Shown piece by piece: positions 1 to 5,682 of a stretch of DNA of 6,404 nt. The notes beneath the pieces were generated by a model that saw only the letters and a list, made by a program, of their open reading frames with translations, ran no database searches and had not been told where the DNA came from. A program made the translations under genes and the position numbers. The first letter of the stretch is position 1, and each line of letters starts with the position of its first letter. Source of the DNA: Actinomycetota bacterium (lineage in GTDB: Bacteria; Zhuqueibacterota; Zhuqueibacteria; Residuimicrobiales; Krinioviventaceae); NCBI GenBank assembly GCA_011682565.1, contig JAACEJ010000222.1:1-6404 (forward strand), given 5' to 3'.

Positions 1-8
1 AGGAGCTT

Positions 9-944
9 ATGTTTAGGAATTTATTATATACTATCTTAACCGTCTCCCTGGCCTTGATTTTAGCCGTTGCCTGCGACAGCAATCATCTGCATAATCAAAA
101 GCCGAAGCCGATCGACCTGACGACGCCGTTGCGGGACAATCAGCCGGACAGTCTCGCAGCCAATAAACCACGGATGTACGTCGCTGTTTCCGCCATGATC
201 TCGCCGAAAGAGACATTCAAATACTATCAGGACCTGATGGCCTATCTCTCCGAAAAAATGGGCTATGACATTCAATTTCGGCAGCGCAAGACCTACAAAG
301 AAGTGAACGATATGCTGCGGGACAACAAGCTTGATTTCGCCTTTATCTGTTCCGGCGCCTATGTTGAGGCGCTGCGTCAGTTTCCGCTCGAAATTTTGGT
401 GGTTCCTGTGATGAACGGTGAGCCGTTTTATCATTCCTACATTATTGTACACAAGGACTCGGAGATAAACAGTGTATCCCAATTGCGAGGCAAATCGTTT
501 GCTTTTACCGATCCTCTTTCAAACTCCGGCTATTTTTATATGGCCGATTTGCTGAAAAAAATGGGTGAAACGCCGGATTCGTTTTTCCAGCGAATCATTT
601 TCACTTACGCGCATGATTATTCAATTCAGGCGGTGAGTAGAAAAATTGTCGATGGCGCTTGCGTTGAAAGTTTGATCTTTGAGTACCTGAAAACTTATGA
701 GCCGGAACGAACCAAAGATGTAAAAATTATTAAAGTGTCGGACGCGTTTGGCATTCCGCCGGTGGTTGTGCCAACCAGCCTGCCCGTTGCACGCAAGGAA
801 AAGCTGAGGCAGACGTTTATCTCTATGCACCAGGATTCCATCGGGCAGATTATTTTAAAAAAGCTGCTCATCGACCGTTTTGAACGAGCTGATTTGAAGA
901 ATTACCGTTCCGTGGATGCCATGTTACGAAATATAAAACAATGA
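9..944 (+). CDS. PhnD-like substrate-binding lipoprotein, probable sensor partner of the adjacent kinase
   Basis: A 311-residue protein of the phosphonate/phosphate-type periplasmic binding family (Phosphonate-bd, PhnD-like). Residues 1-21 form a lipoprotein signal ending LAVA, with Cys22 as the predicted lipidated residue. Asp23 at +2 would mean inner-membrane retention under the E. coli Lol rule, which may not apply here. A low-complexity linker (about 23-54) precedes the binding domain (about 56-285). Visible family landmarks are DFAFICSGAYVEA (109-121), the DPLSNSG loop (168-174, compare DPxSxSG in PhnD), the AHDYSIQAV segment (201-209) and IPPVVV (249-254). An AGGAG Shine-Dalgarno at 1-5 supports the ATG at 9, with a short 3-nt spacer. 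No ABC permease or ATPase gene is next to it; a histidine kinase overlaps its stop codon. I therefore infer ligand sensing and not uptake, as in AioX or the sensor domain of TtrS. Ligand unknown. The family call is firm, the role inferred. Confidence 0.88.
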   Translation: MFRNLLYTILTVSLALILAVACDSNHLHNQKPKPIDLTTPLRDNQPDSLAANKPRMYVAVSAMISPKETFKYYQDLMAYLSEKMGYDIQFRQRKTYKEVNDMLRDNKLDFAFICSGAYVEALRQFPLEILVVPVMNGEPFYHSYIIVHKDSEINSVSQLRGKSFAFTDPLSNSGYFYMADLLKKMGETPDSFFQRIIFTYAHDYSIQAVSRKIVDGACVESLIFEYLKTYEPERTKDVKIIKVSDAFGIPPVVVPTSLPVARKEKLRQTFISMHQDSIGQIILKKLLIDRFERADLKNYRSVDAMLRNIKQ

Positions 945-2467
945 AGCGTATTAAAATAAATTTGTTTTGGAAATTCAGCCTGGCGATTATTCTTATTGTT
1001 GCCGTATTCGGCAGTATTAACGCCTACCTCATCTGGCGGAATGTGCAGCTTGCGCTGGAAAAAGAGTCGGAGAAACGCGGGCTGTACATCTCTCGTCGTC
1101 TGGGCGAAGAAATATTGAATCCGCTCTTATACGAAGATTATGTCACCATGCAGCGTATTCTGGAAACAGCAGTGGCATCCGATTCTTCTCTTGACTATGC
1201 ATTCGTAGTCAATGCAAAAGGCCGAGTCCTGACGCATACCTTCCAAAAGGCCGTTCCCGCCGCCCTTGTTAACAGCAAGTTCTTGCGACATTCGACGCAG
1301 GTGCAGGAGCAGTTGTTTCAGCCGGTCGGCGAACCCGGGCACATCATCCGGGACATCGCCTCGCCGCTAATGGGCGGCAATCTCGGCATTTTGCGAATCG
1401 GCCTGCAGGAAGAAGGCATCCGCACCTATGTACAGAAAACAGTCAACACTTTTTGGTTGATGGCCGGATTATTTCTCATCATCGGCATTACCGCAGCGTT
1501 CATCTTTTCCCATTTCATCACTGAGCCGATTCATGAAATCGAGCGCCTGACGCATCAAATGGATTTTGCAGCCCTGAAAGATCGATCTTTGCCGCAGGTG
1601 TCGATACGTAACAGGCTGTTCGGCCGCATAAAATTGCTCTTTCGGGCTGAAGACGAGATCGACTACCTGGCGGACAATTTTAACGCCATGATAGGACGGT
1701 TAGAGGATGCCTACGCTGAACTGCAGACAGCGCAGCAAAAGCTGTTTCAGTCGGAAAAAATGGCGGTTGTCGGTACAGTGGCTTCGGGGCTTGCGCATGA
1801 GATCAACAATCCGCTTGCCGGCCTCCAGAACTGTTTGCGACGGATTGAAAAAGCGCCGGAAAACATCAGCCAGAATACAAAATACCTAAGACTGATGGCC
1901 GAGGCGTCAAACCGCATCGAGCAGGTAGTCAGAGGTATGCTCGAGTTTGCGCGCAAGCAGGATTATCATTTTCAGGAGATCAACATGGCCGATATGTTGG
2001 AAAAGGCGATGGTGTTGGTGAGCTACCGCCTGGAATCGGCCAGAATTTCGGTACAAAAGGATTTGCCGCCCAATCTGCCGCCGGTTTGGGGAAGCGCCAA
2101 TCACCTGGAGCAGGTACTGGTGAATCTGATGATCAACGCCATCGATGCGGTTGAAGAACACTGCAGCACCGTCAAACCATGCGAGCGGCGGCTGGCATTC
2201 CGCATCGATATTTTGAAAAACACCCTCAAGCTGCACGTGACGGACAGCGGCAAAGGCATTGCCGAAGATCAGGCCGCCCACATCTTTGATCCGTTTTTCA
2301 CCACAAAGCAGATCGGCAAGGGTACCGGCCTCGGTTTGGCGGTGTCTCTCAATATCATTCAGGCGCATAACGGCCAAATTGAGGTAAACAGCGAGCCGGG
2401 CCGGGGCGCGACGTTTACCATTACTCTGCCCATTTTCAGTTCATCGCCGGAACGCAAAATCGGATAA
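941..2467 (+). CDS. Membrane sensor histidine kinase with HAMP domain
   Basis: A 508-residue kinase that should autophosphorylate on His286 and pass the phosphate to the response regulator encoded next. Order of parts: TM1 (about 8-31); an extracytoplasmic sensor region (about 32-168) that looks PAS/Cache-like, including YAFVVNAKGRVLTHT (86-100); TM2 (about 169-192); HAMP (about 193-256); a short coiled coil; DHp with the H-box HEINNP (286-291); then the HATPase_c domain. The latter has an N-box with Asn395 and Asn399, G1 DSGKGI (435-440), an F-box FDPFFTTK (449-456) and G2 GTGLGL (461-466). All catalytic boxes look intact. The HAMP has roughly 15 extra residues between its two helices. The ATG at 941 shares an ATGA with the stop of the upstream lipoprotein gene and has no clear Shine-Dalgarno, so translational coupling is likely. 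The domain set resembles the NtrB/AioS/ZraS type of sigma-54-system kinase. The specific signal is not visible. Confidence 0.95.
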   Translation: MKRIKINLFWKFSLAIILIVAVFGSINAYLIWRNVQLALEKESEKRGLYISRRLGEEILNPLLYEDYVTMQRILETAVASDSSLDYAFVVNAKGRVLTHTFQKAVPAALVNSKFLRHSTQVQEQLFQPVGEPGHIIRDIASPLMGGNLGILRIGLQEEGIRTYVQKTVNTFWLMAGLFLIIGITAAFIFSHFITEPIHEIERLTHQMDFAALKDRSLPQVSIRNRLFGRIKLLFRAEDEIDYLADNFNAMIGRLEDAYAELQTAQQKLFQSEKMAVVGTVASGLAHEINNPLAGLQNCLRRIEKAPENISQNTKYLRLMAEASNRIEQVVRGMLEFARKQDYHFQEINMADMLEKAMVLVSYRLESARISVQKDLPPNLPPVWGSANHLEQVLVNLMINAIDAVEEHCSTVKPCERRLAFRIDILKNTLKLHVTDSGKGIAEDQAAHIFDPFFTTKQIGKGTGLGLAVSLNIIQAHNGQIEVNSEPGRGATFTITLPIFSSSPERKIG

Positions 2468-2470
2468 CGT

Positions 2471-3826
2471 ATGCAAACCAAACGAATTTTTATCATAGAC
2501 GATGAAGATATCCTGCGAATCACGCTGGCCGACGATTTACGTGAGGCTGGCTATGCAGTAACGGATTTTGACGACCCAATGCAGGCAGTTGCAGCGATTA
2601 AATCCGGGCCGCCGGATATCGTCATTACTGATCTCAAAATGCCGGGCAAAAGCGGCCTTGAGGTGCTGGCCGAGATTCAAAAGCACGTCCCTTTTGTGAA
2701 AACCATCGTCATGACCGCCTTTGGCTCAGTGGAGACGGCGGTCGAGGCGATGAAACTGGGCGCTTCCGATTATATCACCAAACCGTTCCAGGCGGACGAG
2801 GTGCTCATCCGTGTCGAGAACCTCGCCCGGGTCAGTTCGCTGGAGCGGGACAACCGCCAGTTTCAGCAACTCTTTCAAAGCCAGTTTGATTTCGGCGCCC
2901 TGGTCGGCGACAGCCCGGCCATGCAAAAGGTCAAACAACAGATTCAGATGGTGGCTAAAACCAACTCGACGGTGCTCATCACCGGCGAAACCGGGACCGG
3001 CAAGGAGATGCTCGCCAATGTCATCCATTACAACAGCGGGCGGGCGAAAAAGCCGCTTATCAAGGTAAGCTGCGCCATCCTGGCCCGGGATGTGTTTGAA
3101 AGCGAGCTGTTCGGTCACGAAAGGGGCGCTTTTACCGGCGCCATTAAAAGTCGGGTCGGCCGCTTTGAATTGGCGCACAGCGGCGCTATCTATCTGGATG
3201 ATGTGGATGATATTCCATTGGAAATGCAGGTAAAGTTGTTGCGGGTTCTGCAGGAAAAGCAGGTGGAACGAGTGGGTGCTTCCGAGTCGATTTCCGTGGA
3301 TGTCCGCGTCATTGCCTCCACTAAAGCTGATTTAAAAGATCTGGCGGCCCGGGGCGTCTTTCGGGAGGACCTCTATTACCGGCTCAATGTTTTTCCCATT
3401 CACCTGCCGCCTCTGAGGAAGAGAATAGAGGACGTCTGGCCGCTCATACAACATTTTCAGGACGAGTTTTGCGATGATTGCCGCCTTTCGATGACCGACG
3501 GCGTCAAAGCGGCGCTGCTTCATTATGACTGGCCCGGCAACGTGCGGGAGTTGAAAAATATTGTCGAACGGCTCACCATTTCTTCCGGCTGCTCCATTTG
3601 TGACGAGTCTATGCTACCGACGGAGATTTTGGGCAGCAGACGGGAGCAAGCGGTATCGCAACTCGGCGAAAGGGCTCTCGATAAAATTATGACCGATATG
3701 GAATGCGAGTTGTTAATCAAAGCATTGCAGCAAAGCAACGGCAGCCAGAAAGATGCCGCGGCGCTGCTGCGTATCCCGGCTTCCACCTTTCGCACTAAAA
3801 TCGCCAAATATGGGCTGAATAAGTAA
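2471..3826 (+). CDS. NtrC-family sigma-54-dependent response regulator
   Basis: A 451-residue activator with the classic three domains. REC (about 5-118) has acidic pocket Asp10/Asp11, phospho-acceptor Asp54, Thr82 and Lys104. The AAA+ sigma-54 interaction domain (about 143-370) has Walker A GETGTGKE (172-179), the sigma-54 contact loop GAFTGA (219-224), Walker B YLDDVDD (241-247), the FREDLYYRL arginine-finger region (297-305) and WPGNVREL (354-361). The C-terminal Fis-type helix-turn-helix lies at about 415-448. Walker B reads Asp-Asp where most family members have Asp-Glu. The ATG lies 3 nt after the kinase stop and has only a weak Shine-Dalgarno, so it is probably coupled to it. The cognate kinase is almost certainly the adjacent one. 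The most obvious target in the window is the -24/-12 promoter at 4596-4611 in front of the porin gene. AioR and ZraR are family members with comparable organisation; orthology to either is not claimed. Confidence 0.96.
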   Translation: MQTKRIFIIDDEDILRITLADDLREAGYAVTDFDDPMQAVAAIKSGPPDIVITDLKMPGKSGLEVLAEIQKHVPFVKTIVMTAFGSVETAVEAMKLGASDYITKPFQADEVLIRVENLARVSSLERDNRQFQQLFQSQFDFGALVGDSPAMQKVKQQIQMVAKTNSTVLITGETGTGKEMLANVIHYNSGRAKKPLIKVSCAILARDVFESELFGHERGAFTGAIKSRVGRFELAHSGAIYLDDVDDIPLEMQVKLLRVLQEKQVERVGASESISVDVRVIASTKADLKDLAARGVFREDLYYRLNVFPIHLPPLRKRIEDVWPLIQHFQDEFCDDCRLSMTDGVKAALLHYDWPGNVRELKNIVERLTISSGCSICDESMLPTEILGSRREQAVSQLGERALDKIMTDMECELLIKALQQSNGSQKDAAALLRIPASTFRTKIAKYGLNK

Positions 3827-3965
3827 CGTTGGATTTCTTTACTCATTCTTTTTTTGTTCTTTATATTCTCTTAATTTGCTGTTGTTATATTTAATTTGAG
3901 TGCAGAAATTGTGCAAGTTCTTTCCCTTGCAGCATAACAGTTCAAATTAAAACAGGAGAATTATC
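3827..3965. other. AT-rich intergenic spacer between regulator and small secreted protein
   Basis: This stretch has no gene. The first 45 nt after the regulator stop are T-rich without a GC-rich hairpin, so I see no clear intrinsic terminator for the regulatory operon. The second half holds the repeat cluster at 3871-3951 and an AGGAG Shine-Dalgarno at 3954-3958, 7 nt before the ATG at 3966. I could not identify a convincing sigma-70 or sigma-54 promoter. TATATT at 3886-3891 is a possible -10 box but lacks a -35 partner. Confidence 0.6.
3871..3951. repeat. Repeated TTAATTTG boxes and nested inverted repeats upstream of the small secreted protein
   Basis: TTAATTTG occurs at 3871-3878 and again at 3891-3898, exactly 20 bp apart. 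Its reverse complement CAAATTAA lies at 3943-3950. The second and third copies extend to a perfect 10-bp inverted repeat, TTTAATTTGA (3890-3899) with TCAAATTAAA (3942-3951). Nested inside is a second perfect pair, TGCAAG (3912-3917) with CTTGCA (3926-3931), around an 8-nt loop. The outer arm ends just 2 nt before the Shine-Dalgarno. It could be an operator for a dimeric regulator or a folded 5' leader controlling translation; sequence alone does not decide. Confidence 0.5.
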
Positions 3966-4328
3966 ATGAACAAGATCATATTGACAATTATTGTGCTTCC
4001 TGCTCTTTTATCATTCGCGTTTGCCGCTTCCGACTCGCCGGATGCCAACACTTTCGAACCTCAAGCCGGTTTTATTCAAGTATACTCTAAAACATTAGAG
4101 TTTAATGATATTGACGGCTCTGTTTTTGTCCACCAAAGCTATAACATTTACACCGAAAACGGCGAAAAGGTGAAAACAGTGCCTGCTTCGTTTGCTCCTC
4201 AGCTTGTACGCCTGGCGCCGGGTCGCTACGTTGTTCAGTGTAGCGGTGGTGACGAAAAGAATGTTAAAATTAATGTCCTCATCAAAAAAGGTCAAATAAC
4301 CAGCGTCGATCAGAAAATATCCGAATAG
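3966..4328 (+). CDS. Small secreted protein of unknown function
   Basis: I do not recognise a named family. The 120-residue product begins with a clear Sec signal peptide (1-20, basic N-terminus, hydrophobic core, cleavage after AFA), leaving a mature protein of about 100 residues with a single Cys92. The mature part alternates hydrophobic and polar residues and contains LAPGRYVVQ (83-91), then a segment ending VLIKKGQITSV (104-114). Such 'PG-Y' plus 'kkGq-t-V' patterns are common in small beta-sandwich (PEGA- or carboxypeptidase-regulatory-like) folds, so an Ig-like extracytoplasmic domain is a reasonable guess. The start is supported by AGGAG at 3954-3958 with 7-nt spacing. It is flanked by a repeat-rich leader and two terminators, so it is probably its own transcription unit or the last gene of the regulatory operon. 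That it lies between the sensor genes and their likely target operon suggests, but does not show, a shared role. Confidence 0.8.
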   Translation: MNKIILTIIVLPALLSFAFAASDSPDANTFEPQAGFIQVYSKTLEFNDIDGSVFVHQSYNIYTENGEKVKTVPASFAPQLVRLAPGRYVVQCSGGDEKNVKINVLIKKGQITSVDQKISE

Positions 4329-4366
4329 CATTTTGAATTTGCGCTCTTTCCCCCCCCCAGTCCATT

Positions 4367-4415
4367 AAGCAGCCTTTGATGGTTTTGCTATCCCATAAAG
4401 GACGCCTGCTTTTTT
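4367..4415 (+). terminator. Imperfect hairpin with T-tract, first of two terminators
   Basis: AAGCAGCCTTT (4367-4377) and ATGG (4379-4382) pair with CCAT (4393-4396), AAAGG (4397-4401) and CTGCTT (4406-4411). That leaves a one-base bulge (4378) on the left arm, a four-base bulge (4402-4405) on the right and a 10-nt loop. Six T follow at 4410-4415. The stem starts 38 nt after the stop of the small secreted protein gene. The bulge makes this weaker than the hairpin just downstream. Confidence 0.5.
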
Positions 4416-4417
4416 CG

Positions 4418-4460
4418 AAAATCGGGATTTCGTTTTTAAAAACGAAATCCCGATTTTTTT
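4418..4460 (+). terminator. Strong Rho-independent terminator: perfect 40-nt palindrome plus T-run
   Basis: Positions 4418-4457 form a perfect inverted repeat centred between 4437 and 4438. The core is ATCGGGATTTCG paired with CGAAATCCCGAT, and a run of seven T ends the right side (4454-4460). On the + strand it ends transcripts coming from the small secreted protein gene, and so insulates the downstream promoter from read-through. The opposite strand has only a short T-run, so + strand use is favoured, although bidirectional use cannot be excluded. Confidence 0.88.
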
Positions 4461-4505
4461 GCCGCGTTTCTTTGCTCACTATTATTTCCTGTCTAAAAAA
4501 TAAAT

Positions 4506-4516
4506 GAATCAGATTC
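4506..4516. promoter_or_regulatory. Candidate upstream activator site (GAATC-A-GATTC dyad)
   Basis: A perfect 5-bp inverted repeat around one base, about 106-116 bp upstream of the expected start of transcription from the promoter at 4596. Dimeric NtrC-type activators usually bind dyads at this sort of distance, so it is a candidate site for the regulator encoded at 2471-3826. A dyad this short can arise by chance, and only one copy is seen. Confidence 0.25.
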
Positions 4517-4565
4517 CCTGCCAATATCTTATATAAACAATGACTAACAATTGATAAATCTTGCG

Positions 4566-4589
4566 GCGCTCATAGCGCTGTTGCAGCGC
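4566..4589. promoter_or_regulatory. Overlapping GCGCT/AGCGC dyads next to the -24 element
   Basis: Two inverted repeats share a half-site: GCGCT (4566-4570) with AGCGC (4574-4578), and GCGCTG (4575-4580) with CAGCGC (4584-4589), each with a 3-nt spacer. They end 6 nt before the -24 box. They stand out as GC-rich in an AT-rich region. They may be an activator or repressor site; the position is closer than usual for sigma-54 enhancers. Confidence 0.35.
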
Positions 4590-4595
4590 ATTCGG

Positions 4596-4611
4596 TGGCA
4601 TGTTTGTTGTT
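4596..4611 (+). promoter_or_regulatory. Sigma-54 (-24/-12) promoter for the porin operon
   Basis: The sequence TGGCATG-N4-TTGTT matches the consensus TGGCACG-N4-TTGCA. The invariant GG (4597-4598) is 10 nt from the -12 dinucleotide, which is GT here and not the usual GC. Transcription should start near 4621-4622, giving a leader of about 42 nt to the ATG at 4664. A sigma-54 activator is encoded just upstream, which makes functional use likely. Confidence 0.75.
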
Positions 4612-4663
4612 AATGTGCGGGTACTCACTAAAAATCGTAATCCTTAACAATACGAGGTACAAA

Positions 4664-5641
4664 ATGATGAAGATAGGAATCCTAGTTGTTGCGGGTTTGC
4701 TGCTCTGCGGGATGGTGTTTGCGCAATCTGCATCCGACAAAATCGGGGGCCTTGTTTTTTACGACTATTCGTACCAAATGAACAAGGAAGAAGACAATAA
4801 CAAATTTGAACTACGCCGGGTCTATTTTACATACACACGTGCGCTATCCGACCGTATTGTCTACAAATTTCAAACGGATGTCGGCCGCACCGGCAACGAT
4901 GACCGCCTGACCGCTTACCTGAAGAACGCCAAAGTGGATTGGAAAACAGCCGCGGGTACGATCACCATTGGTTTGCAGGGAATGAATATTTTTAACGTGC
5001 AGGAAAAAAACTGGGGCTACCGTTTCATCGAAAAGTCGGCCATGGACCAGAGAAAGTTTGCCAGTTCCGCCGACCTCGGCATTGGTTTCGCTCGATCTTT
5101 CAGCAAAAACGTCCATTTTAGCCTCCTGGCCACTAATGGCCGCGGCTATAAACATTCGGAAAATGATTCCTATAAAAAAGTTTCAACGCAGCTTTTCTAC
5201 GGCTCGAAAAAAATTGTCGGCAAGGACGGTTATAATGTCGGCGTAATTTTGACCTACGAACCGTATGACCTGGCAGGCGACGCCGGTGTTAAAACGAAAC
5301 AAAGCAAATCCGTAACCGGCGTGTTTGCCGGCATGACAAAGGGCAAAGTTCGCATTGGCGCCGACTATGATTTGCTGAAGGATAACGGTCTGGACATCAC
5401 CAAAAGCATTATTTCGGTTTATGGGATTTTGGCCGTTCAGCCCAATCTCAACCTGTTTGCCCGTTTTGATCAATGGGATCCCAACACCACCATCGATGAC
5501 GACGGCGAATCCTATATTATCGCCGGCGTCGATTATCTGCCTGTCAAGGGATTTTACATTGCTCCAAACTTTCGCCTGATCAATCCGCAGATCGGCGATG
5601 TGGTAAAAATGGTCAAAGTCAATTTTCAGGTCAAATTCTAA
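4664..5641 (+). CDS. Outer-membrane beta-barrel porin (OprO/OprP-like)
   Basis: A 325-residue protein with a Sec signal peptide (1-20, cleavage after VFA, mature end QSAS) followed by alternating beta-strand sequence and a C-terminal Phe, typical of outer-membrane barrels. FELRRVYFTYT (48-58) and the following YKFQTDVG (67-74) resemble the first strands of the phosphate-selective porin O/P family. GYRFIEKSAMDQ (118-129) and SSADLGIGF (134-142) are also porin-like. I chose the ATG at 4664: GAGG lies at 4654-4657 with 6-nt spacing and the signal peptide starts there. The longer frame from GTG at 4595 would begin inside the -24/-12 promoter, upstream of the expected transcript start. A gap of 41 nt without a terminator separates it from the iron-sulfur subunit gene, so the two are probably co-transcribed. 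It likely admits the anionic substrate of the respiratory enzyme to the periplasm; the substrate itself is inferred only as an anion. Confidence 0.85.
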   Translation: MMKIGILVVAGLLLCGMVFAQSASDKIGGLVFYDYSYQMNKEEDNNKFELRRVYFTYTRALSDRIVYKFQTDVGRTGNDDRLTAYLKNAKVDWKTAAGTITIGLQGMNIFNVQEKNWGYRFIEKSAMDQRKFASSADLGIGFARSFSKNVHFSLLATNGRGYKHSENDSYKKVSTQLFYGSKKIVGKDGYNVGVILTYEPYDLAGDAGVKTKQSKSVTGVFAGMTKGKVRIGADYDLLKDNGLDITKSIISVYGILAVQPNLNLFARFDQWDPNTTIDDDGESYIIAGVDYLPVKGFYIAPNFRLINPQIGDVVKMVKVNFQVKF

Positions 5642-5682
5642 AAGAATTTAAAACAAAGATGCACAAAACATCTGAGGTCATT

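Larger units (their letters stand above)
4329..4663. other. Regulatory intergenic region
   Basis: About 335 nt without a gene. In order it holds a run of nine C (4350-4358), an imperfect hairpin with T-tract, a perfect 40-nt palindrome with T-tract, an 11-bp dyad (4506-4516), a weak IHF-like match on the minus strand (4544-4556), overlapping GCGCT dyads (4566-4589), the -24/-12 promoter (4596-4611) and a short leader with GAGG at 4654-4657. An open frame can be read through the promoter from a GTG at 4595, but it is not a credible start. Confidence 0.7.

Noticed and set aside
9..944. Phosphonate or phosphate ABC importer
   Set aside because: There is no permease or ATPase gene beside the binding protein in the window. 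The kinase overlap points to sensing, though a gene upstream of position 1 cannot be excluded.
3916..3931. Possible -24/-12 promoter ending in TTGCA upstream of the small secreted protein gene
   Set aside because: The -12-like TTGCA is present, but the -24 half reads AGTTCTT and lacks the invariant GG. The TTGCA is explained by the inner inverted repeat.
4350..4358. Run of nine C as a possible phase-variation tract
   Set aside because: It lies 21 nt after a stop codon, outside any gene and far from the promoter spacing, so slippage would have no obvious effect. It may also be length-uncertain from sequencing.
4282..4524. 80-codon open frame on the minus strand
   Set aside because: It runs through both terminator hairpins and the poly-C tract, overlaps the end of a well-supported gene, and has no domain or good start.
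4674..4684. TAGGA-A-TCCTA palindrome within the signal-peptide codons of the porin
   Set aside because: It is a short dyad inside coding sequence and is explained by codons of the signal peptide. No second copy or contextual support was seen.
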